From the NCBI RefSeq assembly GCF_007655135.1, contig NC_045127.1:6519001-6583000 (forward strand): 64,000 nucleotides of DNA, read 5' to 3'. The notes beneath the pieces were generated by a model, which saw nothing but the letters and a program-made list of their open reading frames with translations, was not told the origin of the DNA and did no database searches. The DNA is from Punica granatum. Its lineage: Eukaryota; Streptophyta; Magnoliopsida; Myrtales; Lythraceae. Below, in pieces: positions 22,401 to 33,419 of the stretch (its first letter is position 1; every line of letters starts with the position of its first letter). The translations under genes and the position numbers were made by a program.

Positions 22401-25158
22401 AAGAAAAAATTTCGTGTTAGAATTGTTAAAATGTAAAAAGTTTGTGCTTTTTTTTGTTATTAACCAAAAAATTTATCATTAAAATTGAAGAAGGAGATAA
22501 AAAAGTAATGATGGTGTTGTTAAATTGAAGAAAAAGTAATAAGTAGTTTGGGGAATTTAATATTGAAAAATTAATTGTAATAATAGATAAGAAAAAAAAT
22601 ATGCGAAAAAATTTATTATTGAATTGAAGAAAAAGATAAAAAGTAATTATTATGTTGTTTAATTGAGAAAAATATAAAGCAAAGTTAAATATGACTCCAT
22701 TTCCAAATGAAGTATTAAGGGTGTGTTTGTTTTTTTAAAATTGTTTAACTCAATTCAACTCAACTCTACTTATTTTCAATTCAACATCACAAACATTACT
22801 TTTTTTCATTTTGAAAATCTTTTTAACCATTCAATTCAATTTTTAATATTAAATTGTCTAAACTATTTATTACTTTTTCACAATTCAACAATACAATCAT
22901 TACTTAATCATTACTTTTTTTCAATTATTTATTACTTTTTCATACTTTTTCTCATAATTCAACAATACAATCATTACAAACCAATTAAAACCAAAACTCA
23001 ACTCAACTCTAAATCCAAACGCACTCTAATGATGCGTTTGATTTTAGAGTTAAAGTAACTTTGATTTTGATTTTGATTTTGATTGTGGAAAATGACAAAT
23101 GAGATGAGATTATAAATTTGACTTGGAAAATGTGTATTTTTGTTGTGTAGTATGTTGAGTTAAAATCAAAATCATGATTCTAAAATCACACTAACAAAAC
23201 AAACGCAGCATTAAATGTCTCTAATTTTTATTTCTTAAATCATTTGTACTAGATTTTTACCCTTGCGATGCACGGGTTTTCTTCTCATCTTTTGATCAAT
23301 AACCTTTATATGTAACATATAAAGAGGTTTTATTTAAATCTTTAAATAAATTTTTAAGTATTTTATCTTAAATTAAAAATTCTCAAATTAAATTTTAAAT
23401 GTATTTATATATACATAATTTTTTTCAATTTTTTAAAATTATTTTTGTCACATTTTTTTTAACATTAGGTTTCTAAACAATAAATTGCAATGCTGAAATT
23501 CTTAAAATAAGCATCTTGGCTGTTTTAATTTTTATATGAAAAAATATTTAGATTCTTCTATGGATTTGAAAGAAAATTGCTAAAATTGCTAAACACCTCA
23601 CCAGTTTCTTAACCCATAATCATTTACACAAAGAAATTGCAATAATATTACAAAAAGAATTAATAACTACATATATGTATATTTATCATCAACTCTCAAA
23701 ATGTAAAAAGAGATTACATGTCCGTTGAAAAACAAAAATACACGGATTACATGTTGTCTTAAAATAGTCAACATAAGTATTCTTTGTATGCTGCATGGTT
23801 AATTTTCTCGAGGCGATTGGTCTTCAAAATTTCAGCTTGGTGAATTCCTGTAAAAAAATAATAATAATAATTTCACAATATATCTTTTAAAAAAGTAAAA
23901 CAGACAAATGCAAGCAAGTTACAATCATGGAAAATACTATAGACAAATTGAACTTACATGTACTATCGTGGCACTTGGACACACGAAGATTCAGCTTCTC
24001 AGGCATCTAATAGAGCACCATGTAAAGTCAGTGATTAACCCTGTGTACCAAATATAAGAAGAAAAATGAACAATTTAAGGGAAATATTATACATCAAATC
24101 TATGTATCTTTAGTTTCATTTCTAACTCACACACTAAAGATCCAAATCCGAGAAGATTGTGACAAATCTGTATTGGTTCGAGTCCAAGACTTCATTAATC
24201 TGGTGATTCCAATTAAATGCTGATTACTCCGGTTGTTGTCACGGACTTCCAACCTGGAAAAATAATAATAAAAGAACTTGAAAATTATACAGGCAAAATC
24301 CCGAGCACATGTAAGTCTCCAAGGAAAGTTTTCCAACAAAGGGCCTCCCCTAAAGTGCAGAGCTCTCTTGGATACAACTTTATTAATATATATATATATA
24401 TATATAGATGCCATCAATTGCTCCCTTGGTAAATCTGTTTGAAAGTATATATATAGCGAATTACGTTTTTAACCCTTTTTATTATTCGGGATATAACTTT
24501 ATATAAACATATATAGATTGTAGTGCTATTTTATTTTGTATGGCATTTTCTTTCAAGATAAATTTTTTCCTTCTCTGTGTTCGTTCCAATTCTTAGAAAG
24601 GAGTCAAAATTAAAATGGAATGATGGATAATTTTCTTTTATGTGTCACGATACACGTGCGGCGGAATCAGGGATATGGCAAGACGATCATTTTGGGAGTT
24701 GAGATGGCAGGGACCCCGTTGAGCCTCAATTCTGTCGAGCTTCTCAGTGGCAAGACTGTATCTGGCTGTATATTTGGGGGTTTAAAACCAAAAATCGACA
24801 TTCCCGTCCTCGCTCAAAAATATTTGGAGAAGGTATGGGAAAACAATAATATTTTTATTCTTCAATTGATATTATGAGATTTTATTTTCACACTTTTTTT
24901 TTTGAATAATTCTTTCTCTATACCTATTAAAAAAATTAATGATGAAATTTGACTGACTTTTTTGATAAGATAAGTTGTGACTTGATGATGGAAAACAAGT
25001 TAATGATGAAAATTAATGATAAGATGAAATTTGACTGATAGGAGCTGAATTTGGATGACTTCATAACGCATCATCTGAGCTTCCAAGAGATTAACAAAGC
25101 CTTCGAGTTGCTGCTTCAAGGAAAGAGCCTCCGTTGTATCATGTGGATGGATGAGTAG
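19490..25158 (+). CDS. Zinc-dependent alcohol dehydrogenase-like protein (ADH-like 7 type), copy A
   Basis: Ten exons: 19490-19538, 19642-19781, 19899-19945, 20134-20465, 20814-20896, 21260-21335, 21472-21536, 21706-21801, 24671-24832, 25042-25158. They encode 388 aa with all phases closing. It is a medium-chain dehydrogenase: catalytic zinc ligands are the Cys of SLCHSD, the His of FGHEAIG and the Cys of LLSCGVCTG. The structural zinc loop [16 protein letters not shown] has all four cysteines. The Rossmann fold has [17 protein letters not shown] and [12 protein letters not shown], whose Asp favours NAD. The insert between the zinc loop and SSFSEYTVV resembles Arabidopsis ADH-like 7 rather than classic ADH1. 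The substrate cannot be read from sequence. Intron 8 is 2,869 nt and full of transposons. It lies head-to-tail with copy B. Confidence 0.92.
21963..22465. mobile_element. Foldback (Mutator-like long-TIR) element, family F, copy 1
   Basis: About 503 bp in ADH-A intron 8. The ends are GGTTAATAAC and GTTATTAACC, and the two arms are inverted copies for most of their length: the left runs GCACAAACTTTTCACATTTT and the right AAAATGTAAAAAGTTTGTGC. The GC-rich centre (about 22115-22300) continues the inversion, with CCCCAATCAGGGGGAGGGCGC on the left and CCTACCCGATTGGG on the right. Related copies lie at about 50553-51010 and 61221-61783. Confidence 0.75.
22719..23026 (+). mobile_element. Tourist-like MITE, family B
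   Basis: 308 bp flanked by TAA at 22716-22718 and 23027-23029, with ends GGGTGTGTTTG and CAAACGCACTC as inverted repeats. The interior is rich in AATTCAACTCAACTC and CAACAATACAATCATTAC blocks. The right TAA is also the left TAA of the family A element that follows. Confidence 0.75.
23030..23211. mobile_element. Tourist-like MITE, family A, copy 2
   Basis: 182 bp flanked by TAA at 23027-23029 and 23212-23214, with ends TGATGCGTTTG and CAAACGCAGCAT. It shares the (GATTTT)n run and GTGGAAAATGACAAATGAGAT core with the copies at 7827 and 35736. Confidence 0.78.
23249..23280 (-). mobile_element. Candidate Helitron 3' terminus
   Basis: Read on the minus strand, a hairpin CCCGTGCATCGCAAGGG is followed by TAAAAAT and then CTAG, with T next to it. 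A short GC hairpin about 7-12 nt before a CTRR end inserted next to T is the Helitron 3' pattern. The 5' end of the element (minus-strand TC) was not located; it would lie to the right, within the ADH-A intron. Confidence 0.4.
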
Positions 25159-26290
25159 CTTCCGTTTCTCGATATCGAGTTTTGAATGTATGTATCGAAA
25201 TTTCATGAGTTTTCAGTATATGTTTAATGTGGAAATTGAGCTCTACGCTCTGCAATAATTGGATTAATATAGGGCCAACCCATTTTACCTTACATGTTCA
25301 TAGTAAATTCATTTTCTTTTTACGCATGTTTTCTAAGGAATTCAAACAGAAAAAGGAAAAAAAAATGGTGATGATTGAACACTTGATCAGATTGTTAATC
25401 AAAGTCAACCCCTCTTTGACAGCATTTGAGTGAACAATTAAAAACGGCAAGGAGAAACGCGAGGGGTGTTGGTTGAATAAATAACATATTTTTCAGTTTT
25501 AAAATCGATTTTTACTGATCTCTTCAATGAAGCAATGAACAGAAGAAATTGAAGAGGGTATTCCTCCCCTACCTACTCTCTTGTTGGTGGGATGAATTTG
25601 GTTTCTATTACTCTCTGAGCAGCTCTCTAGCTATTCTGTGAGATCACATTCATCTGCTCTTAAAATTGGGAGATGAGGAGTTGGGCAGTCGACAACCAAC
25701 CAAGCACCTAATATTCAAAACAAATGGAGAAAAACAAAAAACGAATAGAAGAAAAACGGGTCAAACATGTTACAAATGGCGCGCGTTGAAGAACCGCGGA
25801 ACATCCTAATCCGAGCAATACGTTAAACGTACAAGGGGGATTTGAATCTTGAATCCATTCGTAAGGTACAGCAAACTAACTGTAAATTCACAGAATGAAA
25901 TTCTGGGGTCGAGTTTCTGGGCATCTGCCCTACAAGGAGAATAGGAGCGTAAACTAGGGGAGATTTTGAACGAGACCAGAACCGTATCATAATGTAGACT
26001 TCCCAGGAGCGCCGCGGGCCAAGATTGTCTTGATGGTCTTACTTCTGTGACGTTAAACTGATGGTCGGGGCATGGCCTTATGATAGGGAGCTAGTTAAAT
26101 CACCTCGAATACGCCATGAAACATTGAACATGAAGCATAGGTGGATAACTTAGCGATTTGTCTTGCACCCCGAACGGGACAAAAATGCTCCCGTCCTCTC
26201 GACGATAGCGTTCCAACAAATCATTTTGGTTTTGGATTGACTTGGTTGACAGTGACAACCACTCTCTGTGGCCTCTGCTGCCCCAAGCTG
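25159..26290. other. ADH-A 3' flank and ADH-B promoter
   Basis: This holds the 3'UTR of copy A and the duplicated promoter of copy B. The block at about 25940-26080 matches the region before copy A. The TATA-like sequence TTATAAC (26296-26302) lies about 115 bp before the copy B start codon. No separate gene is seen. Confidence 0.55.
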
Positions 26291-26414
26291 ATGCCTTATA
26301 ACCAACACGACAACTGAGAGCTCAGAACCCCATCCGAGGAGGACGAGGAAGATTAAGGAAGGAGGAACCAGTACGAGGTGTATCATTTTCTATCTACTTC
26401 TTCTTCATTCATCC

Positions 26415-29400
26415 ATGGAAGGCAGCAGGTCAGGAACTGCAGGAAAGCCCATAAAATGCAAAGGTCCGTGTTATCCCATTCACGTCAGGTTTCGTTAGAG
26501 CTCGCATCGCAGTATTCGCAGCCGTTGATTCTGATGGGTGCTCGGTTTTTCTTTATTCTCGGTTGCGGAACGAACAGCGGCGATCTGCAGGAAAGCAGGG
26601 GAGCCTCTGTCCATCGAGGAGATTGGGGTTGACCCACCAAAGGCCTGGGAGGTTCGGATCAAGATCCTCTGCACTTCCCTCTGCCACACTGATATCACTT
26701 CCTGGAAGCAGAATGTAGTAAGCAATTTCGAATCCCTTCACCACGTGTAGCAAGGTTTGTCAATTGCGCCGTTACTCGTGATTTATGTCATCGGCTCTTA
26801 ATTTCTACAATGTTTGTAAATTTTCCAGGAGCCATTTGCGATTTTTCCTAGAATATTCGGACACGAAGCCATTGGGTGAGTTGTTTGGGTAACCCATCGT
26901 TTGACTTCCTTCCTATCTCTATCTGTGGTTGTTTGGTACAAACCAAATGAATTAGAAAATGTGGCTGCTGATTGGTAATATATTTTCTTTTTTCTTCGAA
27001 AGAGTGGTGGAGAGCGTGGGGGAGAACGTCGACGAGGTGAAGGAGGGAGACACGGTGCTGCCGGTGTTCCATCCCAACTGCGGGGACTGCAAGTCCTCGA
27101 AGGGCAACGGCTGCTCCGTCTACATGAGGCGGCCGGGCCTCACCCATTACATGCCCCGGGACTGGACCAGCCGCTTCAGGGGATTGGACGGCCAGGTGAT
27201 TTACCACTACCTCAGGGTCTCCAGCTTCTCCGAGTACACGGTGGTGGACGTTGCTAACATCGTGAAGATCAACGGTTTGTACCCCGTTGACCGGGTCTGC
27301 CTGCTCAGCTGCGGCGTGTGCACCGGTGAGTGAGTTGAACTGGCACTCCCGATTGGGTCGATAGCGTAAACAGAATTTTTTTGTTGGTAGAAAGCGTAAA
27401 GAGAACTTTGATGTAGTGTTCCTTCTAAAGTATTTTTGATGAATGAAAGTAATAACACTTCTTTTACTTTTTTTTTCCCCGAACGTGAAAGCAGTAACTC
27501 TTTATTAAAAGCATGTCGTGCCTTTTCTCTGGCTGAGATTGGTCTTTTAGCATCCTTTTCATAAGAAAGTCATGATTTTATTATTTTTTTTAAAATCTAT
27601 TACATGTTTTAAAAATTATCCAAAATGCCTATGATTTACATCTTATTCTAAATTTATTATACCGTCAATTAATAATTGAACTCTAAATTTATCTTACGGT
27701 TTTAATTTTTCTCAAATTTATCCTATTATTTTAATTTTTTTCTCAAATCTATTCCGGGAAATGTCACAGTGACAAGAATTGACCTACTTACGTTTCACAT
27801 AAGTAATACCGTTAAATGTTGACGGAGAAATTAACGTGAATATAGATTTAGAAACAAATGTACACCATGGGCATTTTTAGGTAATTCTTAAATCATGAGA
27901 TACATTTGAGAAACTTGTGATATTATGGGATATCTGGCTTAATAGCCCATTCTGATAACTACTTAATTAAATAAGTGCTTAAAAGCTAGTTACAAGTTAT
28001 TTATAATAAAAACTGAAAGGGAAAAATAAAAATGAAGAAACATGAGGGTCCATTTTACTAAATTAAAAATCACTTAATGATTAACTTAGATTTTATGATT
28101 TATTCTTTGAGTAGATTTTGACTCCATAATTAAATAAATTGAACTCTCATCTTTTCTCTTTTACTCTTATTCCAATTCATATTTCAATATAACTAATTTA
28201 TAATTAATTTTTAAGCGCTTATTGATTAAATAGTTATCGAATGCATCCTTAGTCTTAGTGGATAAAATGAGATGCAGTCTCACCGTAGAAAATATTGTTA
28301 TAACGTTAAAATATAATTCTGACGTGGCTGCAGGAGTGGGAGCCGCGTGGAAGGTCGCAGGGGTGGAGGAAGGGTCCACAGTGGCCATATTTGGGCTCGG
28401 ATCCGTTGGGCTTGCGGTATATTACTCCTTAAAATTTCCGCCCATAGAAAACTTGACACCTCGGTCCATGTTTTATCATTCAATTTCATTGTTCATTTTT
28501 GGAAAATTAACCCAAAAGGAAATAATGAATTTGCGGTTGGAGGTCTGCCAGCCATCGTACTCGTAGTTTGATTCAATTGGTTCAACCACTCTTTTTCTTA
28601 GATAAAATTTTGAATTCGAGTGTTGTGAATGGAAAAATCTCATGATTAAAAGAATTTTAATTTTTAGTTAGTGGATTATCTGAAGCCTAGATTAATTTAG
28701 CATGTCAAGCCTTCTAATATCGAATGGTACAAAATACAAAAAAAAAAAATGGAAATCACGTATGCATCAAACTAATCTTAGGTTGCGGAGGGGGCAAGAC
28801 TACGGGGAGCTTCCAAGATTATCGGAGTCGATCTTAATCCCGAGAAGTTCGAGATAGGTAATGCTGCATTATTTATTATGTTATGACCACTTCGAATCTG
28901 ATTTGTTATTCAGCACATTAGATAAATTTCGTTTTCAGCCTCTCAAAGAAGCAGCACATTGCTTATGCTTCAAAATTTTGATTTGTATGGGTTAGGAAAG
29001 AAGTTTGGGATCACAGACTTCATCAACCCTTCCGACTGCGGAGACAAACTAGTCAGTGAGGTTTGTTGAGAACTATGCTTTTATTAAAGGATGAGATTAA
29101 TCTCAACTAATAGGATAAGAATGCTCGTGATTAAAGGAAAAAAAAAAAGCATACGAAAAATTATATGATCATATTCAATTTTTAATGATCTTACGGTACT
29201 TACTGATATTCGATTAGGTCATTAAAGAAATGACAAATGGGGGTGCAGACTATTGCTTTGAATGCATCGGGGTGGCTTCTGTGATGGCAGATGCATTTGC
29301 TAGCAGCCGCGAGGTAATCTCATACAATTTACTGGTGTCACCTTTTTTTTTTTAGGACAAAAGTTTTTATCCTCTATATGTTATGTATATTCCAGAAGTC

Positions 29401-30104
29401 AAATTTAAAACAGGATGATCAATGGTATATTTTTTTATTAGAGGATATTTAGATGATATTATTATGAATATTTTTCGGTTACTCTTTGTAATCTCGTGAG
29501 AGATCTTGTAAACTGATTATTCTAGCTATTAATACAAGCAATCTGCTAACGCTGCTCAAGCAAGGCAGATTGTTTCCAATTTCTCTCTTTCTCTTCTTGT
29601 TTCTCTGTCATCATTTTTTTCGTGCCCTAACACTCATACAATGGTTGAATCAGGGGTGTGGCGAGACGGTCATTTTGGGAGTCGAGACGCGAGGGACGCC
29701 ATTGAGCCTCAACCCTTTCGAGCTTCTCGGGGGCAAGACTGTAACTGGCTGTTTATTTGGGGGCTTAAAACCAAAAATTGACATTCCCGTCCTCGCTCGT
29801 AAATATTTGGAGAAGGTGTGGGCAAAATATCATTTATTCCTCAACTGAAATTATAGATTTTATTATCGCACTGCTTTTGTTTTTTTGTTTTTGTTTTAAA
29901 GGGTACAATATAATTCTCACTTTGTTTACAGCTTTTTAAATATTTTATATATTAGCAGTTGTGGTGACGACGAACTCCAACGTGCAGGAGCTGAATTTGG
30001 ATGACTTCATAACACATCATCTGAGCTTCCAAGAGATCAACAAAGCCTTTGACTTGCTGCTTGAAGGAAAAAGCCTCCGTTGCATCATGTGGATGGATAA
30101 ATAG
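26415..30104 (+). CDS. Zinc-dependent alcohol dehydrogenase-like protein, copy B, structural zinc site altered
   Basis: Ten exons matching copy A in length except exon 4: 26415-26463, 26578-26717, 26829-26875, 27003-27325, 28334-28416, 28782-28857, 28996-29060, 29218-29313, 29654-29815, 29988-30104. The product is 385 aa. Catalytic ligands (Cys in SLCHTD, His in FGHEAIG, Cys in LLSCGVCTG) and the NAD-binding [11 protein letters not shown] are intact. Exon 4 is nine bases shorter than in copy A: the zinc loop reads [13 protein letters not shown], missing three residues including one of the four structural cysteines. The frame is otherwise open and all splice sites keep GT-AG, so the gene looks expressed or recently so, but the structural zinc may be lost or bound differently. 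Intron 8 is only 340 nt here, against 2,869 nt in copy A. Confidence 0.9.
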
Positions 30105-31251
30105 CTCCCGTTTCTCGATCGACAATATCGCATCCACTCGACCATACTATTCACTATCAACCATTCTCTTGGAATTGCTCATCTTATCGAGAATATGAAA
30201 TCTCATTTCCCTAAATCACATGGTCGTGAATATGTATGGTTGGTTTAACATAACAACTTTCGCACAAAACTCTAATATCAATTAAAGTACTATATTTTAG
30301 TACTTACCATTGTAATTATTTTAATCCCATATCAACCATTATACATATGTAATATAAATATTTGGAAATCATAAAGAAAATGATTTTTTTTTATTTGGAT
30401 ATTGGTGCCTTGTGGTGGTTCTTAATCATCTACTCATCCTAATTCATGTTTCTTGGTAAAATATATATCCTTTCTATTCCTTTTCTCGTTCAAATTCATT
30501 GGGCCACAAAGGCTGTGGTCTACACAAGAGATCTTGCATTTTGGACATTGTGTTGGTCCCTACTAAACTCCCCAAGAGCATTCTAGGCTTTTGCATCCGA
30601 TGATGGACTGTACATGACATGGATTTACGTGTCATACCAAAAATTACTCCCATCTTAACCGAATTATGAAACATCATTAAGGTATTTTACTAATGACATA
30701 CTATCGATCCACTCAAAAAACGAATGGAAGTCTATATTACAAAACCAGACGTATCAATTACGGTTTCATAAAAATTGAGTCTTATTTTTCAAAAAGATAT
30801 CTTTATAGAATCAAGGTTTTCCTAATGGTCCGGCAGGCGAATCAAGCCCGCCGCGGCTGACCTTTGGGCGGGGCCGGCCACCCATGCCTATTAAAATTTC
30901 CCACGACGTGGCATTGAGTGGGACCTTGGACGGTCAACATCCACGCTTCACTGGAAGAACCTAGCCTCTGCGGCAACCGTCGGATCTTTCCAGTCCACCC
31001 TATATCCTACGGCTACTATTCACCCGACAAGTCCTACGACGGTCCAACCGAAGTAAAAACAAATTCACCGGCACTTTCAGTGTTTTACCGCCGCAGTGAA
31101 AAATCGAGGGATGTCCCAAACCTAGCCTTACCCATCATCTCCTTCCCCCTTGTTAGCTTCCTCCTCTCTCTGTCTCTGCTTGGGGCAGACGCTCTGAGAA
31201 CACAATCCGCCAACCAAACCGCCGATCGCATTCCCGCTTTCCCTTCCTCCC
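30105..31251. other. Intergenic region and COX6b promoter
   Basis: No gene is supported between the ADH-B stop and the COX6b start. The segment becomes GC-rich from about 30830, consistent with the COX6b promoter and 5'UTR. Confidence 0.5.
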
Positions 31252-33238
31252 ATGGCGGAAGCTCAAAGCGGCACTGTCCCATCCCTCGCCGAGGTGAGAA
31301 TGATACCCCTTCTTGCGAATCGACCCGGTGCTGTCTGAAATTTGTAAGATTTGGTTGCTCATTTTGGGATTGCCATGACCAATCCGTGCTGCTCGAGCTC
31401 TTGCTGTGCTAGATTCTTCTGATGTTTGACTTCTCTGTGAATCGTCCATTGAGATGAAATCTTCCGTTCTTATGGTGTGGATCTAGGATGCTATGTAGCG
31501 GGTAGGCTTTGATTTTTGACAGATCTGTCGCGATGGCTTGCGATGAGCTTCTGTCAAGCGAGAGGCATGAATTTGGTAGTTGTTGCTATTAGCTAAATCT
31601 GCTCACTTTGCTCGTGCTTATGATTTTAGCTCAATGTGGGAGTTGGAAATGTGAATCTCTATTGCTCTAGTTGTGCGAAAAAAGTTGTCTTTGTGCTGAA
31701 TTTTTCCTCATCGGCATTGTTCCATCTAGGGTGATTGTACTTTCCATCTGTCTTGGTTGTTGGTAATCGTCGTTGAAATTCCTGTGCGAGTTCATGTGGT
31801 AGCTTTGCTTTGTGAGCTCCTCTTCTGAAGTATCTGAGTGAGAGACATAAAAGGTTTCTCCATACTCCAGTGACCGCATTAGTTATTCTGGTTTTAATTC
31901 TTGAATTGTTATGCTTATATCCAGCTGAATTGGGTCTTAGGCATAGTAAATAATTGGTTTCTATATCTCCTTGTCGAGGCATACCGCTCATTTGGCCCCA
32001 TCCGAAGTAGTTTATGTGTTGGTCTGCCAAAATGTATTTCTCAACTGTTGAGTGAGAAACCTTTGATGCTCATTCTGTCTGGGTAAATGTATTTCTTAAT
32101 ATATTTTGCTTACACCGAGTACCAAGATCTACTCCTATTGTGGAGTTCAGTGACTTGGGATTGTGATTAGTGGTGGCTTTGGATAGCCATTCAACTTTGA
32201 TGATTAATCAATAAAACATCTCCTGAAGATTGTATCATTCTTCCTGACATAAGATGTTCATTTCCAGCAATATGCATTGAAGGAGAAAGAGGAGAAATTG
32301 GAAGTGGTTACAAAACCTGCCGATGTAAAAGAGCCTGAGAACCCTGTGAAAGCTGCTTCGGAAGAAGTGGCTGACACTCCTGCTGAGGTCCCACCTACTG
32401 AAGTCAACCCTCCTGCCACCGAAGAAAGCAGTGATGCTGCTGCTGACAAATCTCCTGTTGAGAAGGTCGAAGAGGCTTCAGCTGCTGCGGGTGATGCCGA
32501 CGAGACTACTGAAGCGAGCAAGGAGGGAAACGCAGGTGATGCAGAGGCTGCTGAAGAACCAGAGATAAAGGTGCTTTTATCTCGATATAGTATATAATTT
32601 TCATTTGGGTGCAATCTGATTCCACTGTTTTGCTCTCTGTGGAAAGTGCTGATTATCTTTTCGCTGCTTGTTCATTCCTCCTATTCTTTTCAGCTTGAAA
32701 CTGCGCCAGCAGATTTTCGCTTCCCTACCACCAACCAAACAAGACACTGCTTCACTCGATACATTGAGTACCATCGGTAATTTATACTTTCTTATACAGG
32801 AGTATGTAACTTTTTACCCTTCCTCTTTATTCCATCTAATTATCTTGCCTGCTTAATTTCCCATAGTTGTGTTGCTGCCAAGGGAGAAGGTGCTCCTGAA
32901 TGCGATAAGTTTGCAAAGTACTACCGTTCTCTCTGCCCCGGTGAATGGGTAAGTGCCCATTTGACCTTCTTAGTTACTTGTGCTACATAGTTCTTCCGAC
33001 TGGTATGAGTATATCTCGTCTAGAACCGCAATATTAGCCTCACAGCCGGAGAATTAAGAAAAAAATGTGGAATTGAAGGGTATATGATTAATTAGGATAG
33101 CAACGGTAAGCTGAGTTTAAGCAAAGGCTGGGCTTTATTGCGACGTGATGAGTATATCTCGCCTACCTTCAGCAGAATTAGCAAAAAAGATGTTTCCATC
33201 AACCTTCTCTGTTTCTCCATCTATCTTCAGAGAAAGAA

Positions 33239-33270
<32 letters not shown>

Positions 33271-33419
33271 TTTGTTTATGTATAATATCTGTTGAATCCC
33301 TACTTCTTAGTGCCGGTATCTCTTTCTAGCTGTAGCTTGCTTACATAAATCTTTTCTGGGTCCAGATTGATAAGTGGAATGAGCAGAGGGAGAGTGGCAC
33401 TTTTCCTGGTCCGCTGTAA
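31252..33419 (+). CDS. COX6B: Cytochrome c oxidase subunit 6b, long plant form
   Basis: Five exons (31252-31293, 32268-32570, 32694-32776, 32867-32948, 33366-33419) encode 187 aa. The C-terminal 80 residues are the conserved subunit 6b fold: TAPADFRFPTTNQTRHC, then C-X9-C (CFTRYIEYHRC) and C-X10-C (CDKFAKYYRSLC), the twin-cysteine hairpin typical of intermembrane-space COX6B, ending IDKWNEQRESGTFPGPL. The protein caps the complex IV dimer on the intermembrane-space side. The N-terminal extension of about 115 residues, mostly exon 2, is acidic and rich in Ala, Glu, Pro and Val, as in the long plant COX6b-1 form. A diverged copy lies about 4.7 kb downstream. A 31-base G run lies in intron 4. 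Confidence 0.95.

Noticed and set aside
22723..23058. 111-aa frame rich in Phe, Asn and Ile
   Set aside because: It lies wholly in two MITEs inside an ADH intron and reflects AT-rich repeat sequence.
32258..32614. 118-aa Ser/Ala-rich frame on the minus strand
   Set aside because: It is the antisense of COX6b exon 2, an acidic Ala/Glu-rich segment.
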